Origin: Asterella californica
Taxonomy: Eukaryota; Streptophyta; Marchantiopsida; Marchantiales; Aytoniaceae
Assembly (NCBI GenBank): GCA_036924285.1
Contig: JAYKYS010000012.1
Span: forward strand, 10,974,001-11,038,000
Length of the DNA: 64,000 bases
Direction: 5' to 3'
The stretch's first letter is position 1; each line of letters begins with the position of its first letter. Under the pieces are notes generated by a model. It made no database searches. It was given only the letters and a program-made list of their open reading frames with translations, and was not told where the DNA came from. Below are positions 12,464 through 23,995 of this stretch, piece after piece. The position numbers and the translations under genes were made by a program.

Positions 12464-13819
12464 ATGAATTTGATCAAAGGCGGACAGATGGACTTCAACG
12501 ACATAGTCATGTGTTTGATGCGGGTTGCAGATTTCATGGCGGATGGCGGACAAGAGAAAACATCAAGAGACGCGACTAAACTTCCGAAGGTGCTTCACGG
12601 AGTGATTAAGGAGTTTGAGGATGTCTTGACGGATGAATTACCTCCAAGGCGGGTGGTGGATCACAAGATCAAGATCTTGCTAGGATCAGAATCACCTTTC
12701 GAAGCTCCTTATCGACTCAATCAGGTGGAACTCCTTGAGTTGAAAAGACAACTCGGCGAGCTATTAGCGCGGGATATATTCGAACCAGCAAGTCACCTTA
12801 CGAAGTCCCAATTCTTTTTGCAAAGAAGAAGGATGAGAAGTTACGACTCTATGTGAATTATCGTGCACTCAATAAGGTGACGATGAAAAATAATTATCCC
12901 TTGTCAATGATAGGTGATCTGTTTGATAAGTTAGCGGGCACAAAGTACTTCAGCAAGATAGACTTGAAGTCAGAATATTATCAGATCCTGATAGCTGATC
13001 CAGATGTTGAGAAGATCGCTTGTCGAATCAGATACGAGTCGTTTGAATTTGTGATGATGTCATTTGGACTCTGCAACGCCCTTTCGACGTTCACTACATT
13101 GATGAACATAATTTTTCGCGAGAAGATGGACGAGTTTGTCATCGTTTAGATCAACGACATCTTGATCTACTCCAAAACCCTGGAGTCGCACGCGGAGCAA
13201 CTAAGGGTGGTGTTGGCGAAGCTGCGGGAGCATAAGCTGTTTGCCAACGTTGATAAGAGTGAGTTTGGTTTAGAACGCATTAACTTCTTGAGACATCTCA
13301 CTAGTGCAGAAGGAGTCGGTCCGGATATGCAGAAGGTGGATGCAATTGTGACTTGGGAGCCTCCAACTACAGTGAAAGGAATGCGGCGATTCTTAGGATT
13401 GGTGCAGTTCTACCGCAAATATGTGAAGAGGTTTTCAAAGATCCCGAAGTCGCTGACAGACTGGACGAGAAAAGACACACATGTAAGTTGGACCAAAGAG
13501 GTGGACGATGTGTTCTAAATGATCAAATCCATTTTGTCGAAGAAGCTAGTTTTGAAGTTGTCGAAGTTTGACAAACCATTCGAGGTGCACACGAATGCGA
13601 ACGACTATATGATTGACAGAGTGTTGATTCAGGATGGAAAACATGTAGCGTACGAAAGCAAGAAGTTATCTAAGACGGAGAGTCGGTGGTCGACTCACGA
13701 GAAGGAATTATTTGCGGTGGTTCATTGCTTGAGGAGATGGCGGCGTTACTTTGGACTTCACAAAACCCAAGTGTATAATATGTCGCTCAAGTACTTTGAG
13801 ACATAAGATCGGGTGACGT
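12464..13819 (+). pseudogene. Reverse transcriptase / RNase H of element D, inactivated
   Basis: Reverse transcriptase blocks are easy to read: FEDVLTDELPP, YFSKIDLKSEYYQI, FVMMSFGLCNALSTFTTLMN. Next comes the catalytic block, where the expected YIDDILIYS is a stop followed by INDILIYSK near 13148-13175. Connection and RNase H blocks follow: MRRFLGLVQFYRKYVKRFS, FEVHTNANDYMIDRVL, WSTHEKELFAVVHCL. The reading frame is broken at 12856, 13149, 13518 and 13806. Element B inserts at 13820 directly after YFGLHKTQVY and KYFET. Confidence 0.8.
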
Positions 13820-14955
13820 TGTGGTGCCCACAAATTACAGGATGCACGAATTTTTGAAATTTTTAAGGATAATGACTTGTTTGTATAACTGAAGAAGCGT
13901 TGTTACTTAAGGTTACGTCTTCCTTAATAGGAAGATGATCTTAAGAGCTGTTTGTAATAAGAAGTTGACTTCTTCAGAAGACGACCGTCTTCGGAAGATC
14001 ATCTTCTCAGTTGCGTCTTCAGAAGATGAGAAGACGGCGGAAGATGGGAAGACGGCGGAAGACACCTATCTTCCAGAAGACAGCGACCGCGAAGGATCAA
14101 CCACGAGTTTTCGGGTAAGACAGTAGGTGTACCTACTGGAGCGCACCGAATAGGCAGGTAGGTCAGGAAGACACCAAGGACGAGAACCCCTAATCTGCGG
14201 GGAAGATGCGTGAGGAAGCACATTAGCCACCTTCCAACTTCCCGCAGCACAGTGCGCCTGAAGAAGATCGATTGAGAGAGTGAACTTCGAGCTAGCATTG
14301 AGAGAGGAATCGAGTAAGACATCGAGGTAGTAGAGAGTACGTTGGCAGCTAGGCGAAGGGTGAAATCGGATTGCGGGAGCACAAACAGCAGAGAGAGCGA
14401 AGGCATTTCTGTGGAGCTTCCGAGAAGTTGACAGTGGAGAGTGGCGAGTAGAAGCGAAAGTAGAATCGAGGTGTGGACCGAAATTGACAGCAGGCGCATT
14501 CGAGAGGAGTCGCATTGGAAGCTAGTACAAGAGCCAGAAGCGCGCGGAGGTCGAAGGCAACTCGGGAGCCGAAGAAGACTGTAGAGGTTCTTTCCTCTGT
14601 TCTTTCTCTTCCCACTTCTTTTCGTCATTGTCTGGTACTCCCCGCGCTTCCTTGATTGTGTGCAGGCAGCCTGATCGATTACCCCACCCCCCATCTTTCC
14701 TATTGAGACATTGGGCGCGGAAGCGCTGCCCAATTTCTGTCAAGATATCCCCTTGCTTCTTCCCGAGCTCAATTCGAGCTTCCCTACCCCTAGTCTTCAA
14801 ATTGGCGAACCCAACTATCAATTTCTCTATCCTACTACCTCTCTACCCCCGAAACTTGGAATAGAAGACGATTCGGAAGATGGGAACATCTTCGAAAGGC
14901 GCTTCTTGAACTTGATTGTCTTCGGAAGACTGTCTTCGGAAGTCGACTGAACACA
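13820..14955 (+). repeat. Left LTR of element B
   Basis: Inverted relative to, and homologous with, 6111-7238 and 1-825. It begins TGTGGTGCCCAC and ends ACACA. It is dense in GAAGAC/GTCTTC motifs, including palindromic forms such as GTCTTCGGAAGAC. Confidence 0.75.
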
Positions 14956-14972
14956 ATTCGTATCAAGAGTGG
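14956..14972 (+). promoter_or_regulatory. Primer-binding-like site of element B
   Basis: ATTCGTATCAAGAGTGG immediately follows the CA end of the LTR and is identical to the site inside element A. It is an imperfect match to Met-tRNA-type sites, so it is assigned mainly by position. Confidence 0.4.
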
Positions 14973-15834
14973 ATTTGCTTTGCTTTTGTGTTTAGAGAGA
15001 CTTGGTACGAAGCCTGAGTGGTGTGGTGAGTTGTTGTGTTATTTCGAGAAGTTGGAACTCGGGAACTAGGCCTGTGCCTCCCGGTCTTCCAAGCTTCTCA
15101 ACTCCACATCTTCCTAGAGAGACTAGAAGACTGAAAGGCTGGCAAAATGAGCGAGAAGAAGTGAGGGTCCATTTCGGATCTCTTCTGTCGGACCCATAGT
15201 AGCCGTTCCTTCTTCTTCCCGAACTTAGAAGAGAGTTGTGAGAAGTATTGCTGGCAGAATCCGGAGAGAATGGTCGAGGGTCATGTCTTCCCATCATGCA
15301 GCAAACTTCTTCTGAGTGCGTATGAGAGGTGAGAAGTCAGAAGAACAGAGTGCACATGTCTTGAGTTTGTTGTGAGGATAGATTGCGCGTAGGAAGAAGA
15401 AGACAGGTGAGATCAGTGAAGGGAAGCTTGACTTCGGGAGGTCTTCCGAGAACGACATTGAATCGGAAACTGTCCCAAGTGTCTTCCCAGAGACCACTGT
15501 CACCGCAGGAGTCCGCAACCATCTTCTGAACCTTTCTCATACTCTACTTCTCGCATATCTTGTATCTTCTGATAGGAAGTAGGATGTAATGCAAGGTGGG
15601 TTGTCTTCTTGGTAATCCATGCGAGGCCTTGCTTAGATAGGATTGTTTAGATATAGCTCGGAAGACGAGAGCTATTTAGGAAGCACTGTTAGAATCCCGG
15701 AAGACGGAGTAGTTGTCTTCTGGAAGACTAGTTTCGTCTTCTGAGAGTGGAAGCTAGACTGTGGGCACTCGGGAAGAACTGAGCCTTCAGCTCATAGTAG
15801 GTGCTTGTGGTTTAGTGCAGCAGATCTTCCAGGT

Positions 15835-18147
15835 ATGTCGATGCATCCGCGAGGCTTGGTGTTACCAGCGACAGAATTGGCCGAGGCCACTCCTTTCCTC
15901 AAGGAGTTGGGTCTCGACTTCTTCCTGTGGGACTGGAACCTCGCAGATCAAGGGCTTCTGGAGGAGGTATGGGCCGCGTTACCACCGCGTAACCGTGTAC
16001 TTGCAAAGGCAGGAGTTGCTCGGGGAAGACCATCTTCCTGGACAGAAGACTGGTGGCGTACGGCGTTTCACAGGCCTGAGATCGAGAACCGAGGATATTG
16101 GTACGAGAAGAAGATCTTGCCTAGGATTGTGAGTTCATGGCATGTGCCTGGGAGTACCACCTGCCTTTTCGTGGAAGACAGACAGGGGAGGAACGGTTGG
16201 AAGATAGAGTCTTACCGGGAGTCGAAGAAGCGACTTCTGGCGAAGTTGTTTCTGCATCTTTTCCCCAAGGGAAAAGCGCAGAAGACAAGGTACTTAGGAG
16301 ATCAGGACGTGGAGTTCCTGGAATCAGTGTGGGATGACAAAGTGCCAATCTACTGGGGCGCGTACATCCACAACTATGTACAGACGGAGCTAGCATACTT
16401 GGGTACCCCGGCGGGAGGACATCTGACGCCCTTCTTCTGCTACTTGTATGTAGCCATGGGGGATCTTAGGGAAGATCAGCTGGCAGTGTATGGGCCAACG
16501 GAGCGACAGGAGGTGAAGGAGGAGACCTCGGAAGACGATGACCGAGAGGCAGCAGCAACGCCCCCTCCCACTCTGATGTCACAGCTGAGACCCGGCTCTC
16601 ACCAGAAGACGCTTCTGGTGAGGGAAGACGAGTCTAGTGGGTCGGAAGACGCCACGCCAGTGAGGAAGATGGGTCACAGAAGTGTACCGAGGACACCCAT
16701 CTCCCTCATCCATTCAGGATCGGAGTCGGACTCGGAGGAAGACTTGCTGAGTATCCGATCGGAGCAGAAGATAGCTTCTGTAACACCTGGGAGTCTTCCG
16801 AAGACTCTAGAAGACGAAGGATGGATGGGTATTCCTACTGCGATGCGAGGAAGCGCAAAGAGGAGAGCCGCTCCTGCCACGAGGAGTCTTCCACCCCGGA
16901 AGATGAGAAGAGTAGCTTCTTCTCGTGCGCAGAAGATGAAGGCCGTAGTGGTGGAAGAGGCTCCCTTGTCTCTGGAAGACGAAGTCGACACCATCGAGCG
17001 AGTGGTGGGGATGAACTTGTCTTCTGCAGGAAGACGACTGGAGGAGTTCAGTGCCTACTTCCAGAAGGAGATCCAGCCCGCTATGGAGTTGCTGGAAAGG
17101 AGAGCGAGGGCACAGGAGAAACCTCTACAGCTTGGATTCGGCCTGCGCACCTTGCTGCGACAGGAAGACAGCCAGCAGAAGACGGAGTCTCTGGAAGCTA
17201 GTCTCCGCACTACGGAGAAGCTTGCAGCCAGGTACAAGGCGGAAGCAGCCGCTTCTGCCAAGGAGTCGATGCAACTTCGGAAGAGCAACCAGGAGTTGCA
17301 GACGCGAGTACAGCAGCGTGATCAAGAAGTTCTCCGAGTACGGGAGAAGATCACTGCCCTCGCAGAAGAGCAGACCACTTGGAAGATGCAGCGAGAAGCC
17401 GCAGAAGCGCGAGCTGCAACAGAGAAGACGTAGAGGGAAGCAGCGGAGGCTCGTGCGCAGAAGATGCTAGCTCAGTCGGTAGAAGCGCTTCGGAAGAAGT
17501 TCAACTTCACCGCGGGTAAGAAGTTACTTACCTTAGCTAGGGAATGGGACAGCGGGTCCAAGATGAGGTTGGTGGAATGCAGAGATAGCATGTTCAGGTA
17601 CCTGGATAGACAGATAGAAGGAGTGAAGACACTTTATGGTCTTCCCTCACTTCCGACACCTGCAACCGCATCTTCCCAAGCCTCAGCACCCTCGACTGGA
17701 TCCGGAATGGAGAAGGAGGAGTTCGATCTCGCTGTACACTTGGTGGTGACAGCGTTGGAAGACGAGAAGACTCCAGAAGACGCCCCGGAAGACATGATGT
17801 CTTCTGAAAGACAGGAAGACGAGTCGTCTTCCCAGGTATTCCGCGTGGAGGAAGCGACTTCCCCGGACCCCTATGAGATCGCCATGGTCCCTAGTACTGC
17901 ATCTGTGCCTCAGAAGACCGAAGACGCACCATTCGACTCGTCTTCCCAGAAGACCATTCCGTCTTCCGAAGTCGAAGCCAAGGAAGACGCAGCCGCAGAA
18001 ATAGCAGGGCCAGCGAAGAGCAAGGAGAGGGAAGCTACCTCAATGGTACCCGAGGTAAGTGCAGGGCTTCCCAGCCCATCAGAAGTCGAGGTAGTAGCTC
18101 CGGTAGGAGCAGATCATGTAGAGATTGCCACCGAGCAATCAGAGTAG
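15835..18147 (+). pseudogene. Gag-like coiled-coil protein of element B, one internal stop
   Basis: Long reading frame of 771 codons from ATG at 15835 to TAG at 18145, interrupted once by TAG at 17431-17433. The element A copy has CAG at that position, so the stop is a point mutation. The N-terminal ~210 residues are globular, with MSMHPRGLVLPATEL, LDFFLWDWNL, and WGAYIHNYVQTELAYLG. A low-complexity acidic and serine-rich region with repeated Glu-Asp follows. A long Gln/Glu/Arg-rich coiled coil (about 17050-17500) precedes the C-terminal part, which starts with ALRKKFNFTAGKKLLTLA and MFRYLDRQIEGVKTLYG. No enzyme motif or zinc knuckle was found. I do not recognise the family. Its position after LTR and leader suggests a structural gag-like role. 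Confidence 0.6.
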
Positions 18148-19772
18148 TTAGCAAACTCAATCGACACTTCCATATTTAGTAGGATTGGACATGCTATCTT
18201 AAGGGTGGCAGTTTTTCATGTAAAAATAGTTAGGACCCCATGTGGCAGCATAGGTAGCGTAGGAGTAACACAGTGGAGGGCTAATTGGGAAGAGGGACCG
18301 CATGCATGTGAGGTGACAACCTCTTGTCAGCGCCTCTCTCTCTCTCCCTGGTGGTCGCCTCCCAAGACAGATGGTTAAGTAGGATAGCAGGGTAGGAGAA
18401 AAGCTCTCTGAGAGCTCTGCCAGTTCTGTAGAATTCGGCAGTAACTGAACATACACACCGATTCTACAGGTAGGCAGGCGAGACACATTAGAGCAGAGAC
18501 AGTCTTAGCGCACTACACCCGTTGTTGGAAACATACGAATAGCCTTGGAATATACAGGAGGGGTCTGCATACTCGCACCAGCAGTGGTTCGAAGATGTAG
18601 ATAGAGGTAGTGGACAGTCCAGGAGCAGAGAACGGCATCCTCGTGCAGTCCTGTTGGCTAGGCTGGTGTGTCGAGGAGTAGACGCAGGAAGTAGCGGGAG
18701 TGAGCTTTCCAATGCTATTGTGACTTCTTCTCGGGGAATAGATTGTAGATTTGAGTGCAGCAGCTTCGCTCATGTCTTCTGGATGGTGGAATGTATTGAA
18801 TTCGCTCCCAATTGTGCATGGGAAGTGTTCTTCTTGAGTGGCGGTGAATGTCAACAGTTGTGGAGTGTAGCTTGACTCGTTCAGTAGAGCACTTGGGATC
18901 TACGTACGAACGGTCTTCTGGGTAAGTGATCACAGAAGACAGAGCAGTCAGAGCAGCGAAGTGAAGAAGAAAGAAGACTTCTTCCCGCAACAAAAGACGA
19001 CATCCTCGAGTAGAAGACGGTGCTACAGTACTCACGTTTGTTGTCTTCCTCCCCAAACTATTACAAGCAGGGATGGCTTGTTAGTCAGGATCCGGACTAG
19101 AAGCTTGTCGGAATCTTAATTGCCCTTTTTCATCCTGTTTTCTCTTGTTTGGATTTCTTCTTCTTCCCATCTTCCCTCATCTTCCCCATCTTCTTATCTT
19201 CTTCTAGTGAGCTTCCGATACTTCTATTGAGCTTCTGTGAAGGTGAATGTCGTTGTAGCGCTGCAGGAAGACAACTTCCGTAGACAGAAGCCTGGGAAGG
19301 CTACAGGGGGCATACACCCTGTGATTGATCCAACCCGTTGGAATGTGAGTGTGAGAATAAAGTGTAACGACTGTTGCTAGTCGACTTCTGCGAAGCCGGA
19401 CAGCCCTCTGGAGGTGTGAGAAGACGAGCTGAACCCCCAGAAGACGAGAATCGCTTCGGGAAGACGGTAACGAGAAGACCGGAAGAAGCAACCTGGAAGC
19501 AGGAAGATCATCTTCCCGAGCTTCTCTGTGAATAGTTGTGTGATATTTTAGTTGGTAGTTGTTTGTTTGGGTCCAGAGCACCATTTGGCGTATCTGGAAG
19601 ACGTGTTGTTTTGTGTGGTTTTGTGAGAAGACGGGATTTTCTAGGCAAAACCCGTGTGTTTGTGTGTTTGAACAGATCTTAGAACTTAGAGCAGCGTTAC
19701 TTGTGCAAATCCTCTGTGGGAACGATATCTTGTATACTAAATGGGCAAAAGGAGAAATCCTACGTCACTACA
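18148..19772 (+). other. 3' noncoding part of element B
   Basis: No credible gene. There is a CT-rich stretch at about 19150-19200, several GAAGAC motifs, and a right end at CACTACA (19772). It shows no obvious similarity to the left LTR, which is unexpected for an LTR element. Confidence 0.4.
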
Positions 19773-20385
19773 GACGTCAAAGCAACTACGGTGGGATGAT
19801 ACCTTGGCGTTCATGAATGTGGAATTAATCCACAAAGCGGGAAAGGACAATGTGGTTCGTGACGCCTTGAGTTGCAAGGAATAATATCTTCCATCGTCAA
19901 CGCAAATTTTGTGAGCTATGTATCCTAGGAAGTCAGACTTGGAGAGGCGAATATGTGAAGGTTACATGGACGATGACCAAGCGAAGGAGTACTTGGAACA
20001 GCTCAAGCGAGGAGTGAAGTTGCAGAACATGCAGCTGAGACATGGCTTACTCATGTTCAAGCAAAGTCAAGTTTATGTGGGACAAGGAAAACCTAAGACT
20101 AAGTTGCTCAAAGAATGTCATGATACGCTCTTATCAGACCATAAAAGAGAAAAGTCCACTTTAGCAGTGACAACTAAAGAAGTTTTATTGGTCCCACATG
20201 AAAGACGACGTTGCCTACATTGTGAAAACATATATAACCTGTCAGACGAACCGCGTTTCTTATGAGAAGAAATAGGAGTTGCTTCATCCTTTGCCGATTC
20301 CGGCCAGACCTTGAGAAAGCATTATCGTTCACGACTTCTTGGTTGTTCCTAGATACTTGATAACGTTCACATGGATTATCTCATG
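19773..20385 (+). pseudogene. RNase H end / integrase N-terminal part of element D
   Basis: Continuation of D after element B. It matches element G at about 7388-8050. It contains LERRICEGYMDDDQAKEYLE, GLLMFKQSQVYVGQG, and HDTLLSDHKREKSTLAVTTKE, the region around the integrase zinc-binding domain. It stops near 20385, where element E sequence begins. Confidence 0.65.
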
Positions 20386-22338
20386 GACACATCTACCGCC
20401 TCTCGCTAAACCACCTCAGCACTAGAGGCAACAATATCCTCGCTCTCACTGAGCGTGACTGTCAACTGGAACACTGGAGCCAAGCTGACTCTCAATGCCC
20501 TCATATCCGTGGCTGAAAATAGTAAGGCTCGCAAAACTGCTGTAACCGCTCCCGACATCGGGTTTGACATCGCATCCACAAACGTCGAGGGTTGACTTAC
20601 ATCACCTCCACTTCTGGATGTCGATGTCTCCAATTCCACTACACCATCGGTAGGTCGTTTAGGAACCATAGACATGATCCTCAACGTCTCAGATAACGTG
20701 AAGGATTGAGGAAGCCTGGTCGGTCTACCAGCCTCCTCACGTTTTGGATCCAACTCCACCGACGCACCTCATGGTTCAAAGACATGCACTGCATCTCGAG
20801 TCACTGCCGTATATGTCTCAATCTGCACCACACTAGCCATGAAGTCGAAGTCACCTCCTTCTCCTCCATAAGACGTGGAAGCCTCTGTTCCACCAGATCT
20901 CCGCTGAGCCATAGCCATACTAGCTATCCTCTGCTCCAACTGCTCAATTCGAACAGACATACCTGCTTCTGACGTCGTAGCAGGCGGTGGACCAACAGGT
21001 CCTCTCTCAGGTGCTGGACCTCTACCTCCAGCTCGACCACCACGACCTCCATCCACGATCAACCTTCCCTTGCCGTAGCTCGAGATGGAGATCAAAACAA
21101 CGGTCACTATTGTGACCAGGTCGTCCGCAATGCTCACATTGCCTAGGTACCGTTTAAGACGCCCCTGACGTCTCATAACCACTCATAACCGCTCATAACC
21201 ACTCATAACCCTGTCTCCTCTATGGACAATCTTTCTGCTGATGAGGATCATCACACGTCCAGCAAAGACCCGCTTGCTGCTGACTAGAGAATGACGGCAT
21301 GAGCTTATGCCCACTAGATCCTCCAACACCTCCTTGAGACCGTGACTGCTCCGCACAATCCTTATCATCACCACCACCACGCTGTTGCGTAGCTTGTGAT
21401 CCTCGAGAAGAGGTGGTCGTCCCATGTGGTGTCTCCTTGCTGAACTCAACAACCACCACCCTCTCCTCCACCATGTTGAGCTCAATCCGCTCAGCCAAAC
21501 CAAAGACAACTGCTAACGTCAGAGCAGTGTCTAGAAGGAGAGTGGCATCTCTGACTCTTCTACGCAGCTCCCGATCTAGTATCTCATACCAAAACTGGAC
21601 TGCATGTGCTTCCATCACCCATCAAGGGCAACGCTGATCAACCGCCTCATGCGAGTAAACGTCTCGCGTAGACTCTCTCCAGTCTTCCGCTGGAACTCCT
21701 GCAGACTCCTCAACTTGTCGGTCCGCACACCTTGATAGTTCTTCTTCAACACTGGAAGAACTGAACCACAGGGTTAAACCTTGGTGGTATCCCGCTCACA
21801 CTACCACTTGCTCCACTACTAGTGGACGCACCGCCGGTAGTAGATACTCCGCCACCTGCGGATATACCACTACTACTGACAAACTCGTAAGTGCTAGGCC
21901 TCTTGAAACTGCACCAGTAGTGATAGAAACGTAGTTGAGAGATCAATGTTGTCTCCACAACTCAATCTCCACACTGTAATCTCGCCGGAACTCATGATAA
22001 TCGTCCATCGGCGGTCCCTCCAAGTCATGAAGGGTGTAAACAGTTGTGGGTTCCGCATCTGCTATAGATCGCACCAACTGTCGAACTCCTGGATGAAGTC
22101 ATCCAGCTTGATGGTACCCACTGTACTCGAGTAACGTCGAGGTCCTTTCATAGATCTCGTCCATGTCCCACAACAACGGTGTGATGACACTCGACTCACC
22201 ATCAGAAAACGCGCTATCTGCGTCTGACTCATCCTCTGGAACAACCGACGACAATGGTGTAGGTAGTCGATACCTCATCCCACTCCGTGTATACCCATTG
22301 TCCAAGAAGTCTCCACCAGAACCTCCCGAGAACTCCAT

Positions 22339-23266
22339 GATGAGAGAATCTCTCCAACCAGAACGCCGAAATCCTTGTCACCACTGTAACCACCACTTGC
22401 CTAACTCCTCTCCTACTGAACTCACCTATCCTTTACTAGGACGGGCAAGGTAAAGACAACATGTACATGTCATCACCACAGACAGACTCTCACGGTCTGT
22501 TGGTCATCACTCCAACCGCACCGTGAGACAAACAAAGATAGTCTGATTGGTCCGCAACTCCAACCTCACTATCGATAGCACACTGGAGTGAACTCACTCC
22601 GGAAATCAAGCGCCAACACAAGCAAACGCGGTGCACAAACAAGAAGCAGAATATGGAGGGGTTCCAACTACAAGAAGTCCAAACGATAACCCTCCACACT
22701 CAAACATTCACATAAAGAGAAACCCAGCCCCACCTGGACTGACGTCTCCTCTTCGATGACCACATGCACAATATATGGTCACCAACCGTCGTAATTGATA
22801 CTTAAGGTCACTAACTAGATGTCCACACCTCTAGTAGCTCTAGAAATATCTACGTGGTAGCTCTACTAGCTCACCCAAGACAACTGCTACCAACTGTCTT
22901 CATATGCGTCTCTACGGTATAAGCAAACTCTACCACAACTATAGCTTCCCCTTAATAATGTGGGTCGCCCTACCACCCCTCTAGGAACATGCGAGAAGGT
23001 CTCCTACTACCTTAAACAAGTCCATAAGTACTTGCACGCATCCTTAGAAGACACCAATAGCTATTGGTCTAGTGATAAAGCCAAAGCTAAGACTGCAAAG
23101 TTAAGTGTCCAAGTCCAGGAATAGTGTTGGGATGGGTGACCAGCTGGTTTTACACCCACACAACTGAAACTTGCATACCTCTCTCACACCACGCCTCCGC
23201 ACTCTCGCACTCCGCTCTCACGCCTCCGCACTCACGCACCTCTACTCCTCGAACGATGACAAGGAC
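22339..23266. other. Noncoding leader or LTR-like region of element E
   Basis: No gene was found. The region lies upstream of the gag of E (minus strand) and borders the 3' tract of D at about 23267. It contains the 5S-derived segment at 23060-23165. LTR boundaries could not be fixed because the partner LTR is absent. Confidence 0.4.
23060..23165 (+). repeat. 5S rRNA-derived segment
   Basis: Contains AAGTTAAG (23098-23105) and GGATGGGTGACC (23130-23141), the conserved box A start and box C of the 5S rRNA internal promoter. They are separated by exactly 24 bases, as in plant 5S rRNA. Intervening bases (GGAATAGTG against the usual GAGAGTAGTAC) and downstream GACC..CTGG also match, while the 5' third is weak. 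It is not a functional 5S gene. Within a retroelement it recalls Cassandra-type LTRs or 5S-derived SINEs. Confidence 0.7.
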
Positions 23267-23995
23267 AACAAGGGGTTAGCAAGATGAGGGCATCTCCTTC
23301 CAACGAGGAGTGAAGGATTGACAAACCATACGAGTAGCAACTTGAGGCGACTTGGGCCGATGGACTTTATAGCTTTGTCTTGTATTTTGTGGAAATAAAG
23401 ATTATGTTTTTTGAAATTTGTCTAAGTGTATTGGTAGTGCATGGCTATGACTAGTTCTGATCAGATGCATATGATGTTGTCAAGAGGAGGAACGAAACAC
23501 ACTCAAAGGAAGCGAGCTGGTTTGAATAAGCATCTAAATCAAGACTTAGGTTTGCCGTAGCGTTGGCAAAGCAAGTATGAATTTTTATACTTGTCTTGGG
23601 GCTTGGGATGATCTTGCGTTGCAGTTTTCTAACTGCAAAGTAAACTTAGTCGCGCGTCTAAGTCAAATCAGGTTGCGACCAAAAAGTGAGTATCAAGGGA
23701 CCTCGTAAGTAGGTGTGAATACTTATAAGTTAGCAAGTTAGAGTCTTAAGTAGAATGTTTAGAAACTGTCAACTAGTTTTGTTTAGGGATGGCCAAAAAG
23801 GTTAAGCTCTCTCTGAGATTAGTTGGAATTTTCTAAGTGTTCTAGCGACCACTTAAGATTCAAGTCAAAAAAGAAATTGCGGGTTAGCTACCAGAACGTA
23901 ATTCTGACGCCAAAGGGTTGGCTACCCCTTTTGAACTTGGTGTTAACTTAAGGATCATTGTTGATGAGGGCATCAACCTCCAAAGTGGAGGTGAA

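Larger units (their letters stand above)
13820..19772 (+). mobile_element. Element B: gag-only-like LTR element with GACGT target duplication
   Basis: Inserted into the RNase H region of D. Flanking copies of GACGT (13815-13819 and 19773-19777) form a 5-base target site duplication. The uninterrupted sequence is seen in element G at about 7388. The left end is a 1136-base LTR (13820-14955, TGTGGTG to ACACA), followed by a primer-like site, leader and one long gag-like ORF. The right end finishes CACTACA. The ~1.6 kb right of the ORF does not look like a copy of the left LTR. No polymerase genes are present, so it would depend on other elements. Confidence 0.7.
20386..23266 (-). mobile_element. 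Element E: 5' portion of a Ty3/Gypsy-like element
   Basis: Minus-strand fragment with a gag start at 22338 (MEFSGGSGGDFLDNGYTRSG), a gag core piece at about 21618-21220 (FWYEILDRELRRRVRDATLL, FGLAERIELNMVEE), and a zinc knuckle reading CWTCDDPHQQKDC. A proline/glycine-rich linker runs to about 20769. Coding ends at 20386, the position homologous to 29449 in element F. Upstream of gag (22339-23266) is noncoding sequence that may be its LTR and leader and that contains a 5S rRNA-like segment. The copy is frameshifted. Confidence 0.6.

Noticed and set aside
13999..14733. Minus-strand 244-codon frame
   Set aside because: It lies inside the left LTR of B, is low complexity from GAAGAC repeats, and has no domain. 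The homologous LTR at 6111-7238 breaks it.
13820..19772. Element B as a CACTA-type DNA transposon (right end CACTACA)
   Set aside because: CACTA elements have outward-facing CACTA starts at both ends and 3-bp duplications. Here the duplication is 5 bp, the left end is TGTGGTG, and LTR-like direct copies occur at 1-825 and 6111-7238.
23060..23165. Functional 5S rRNA gene
   Set aside because: Only the internal promoter part is conserved. The 5' third and stem-forming ends do not match 5S rRNA, and no T-run terminator follows at the right place.
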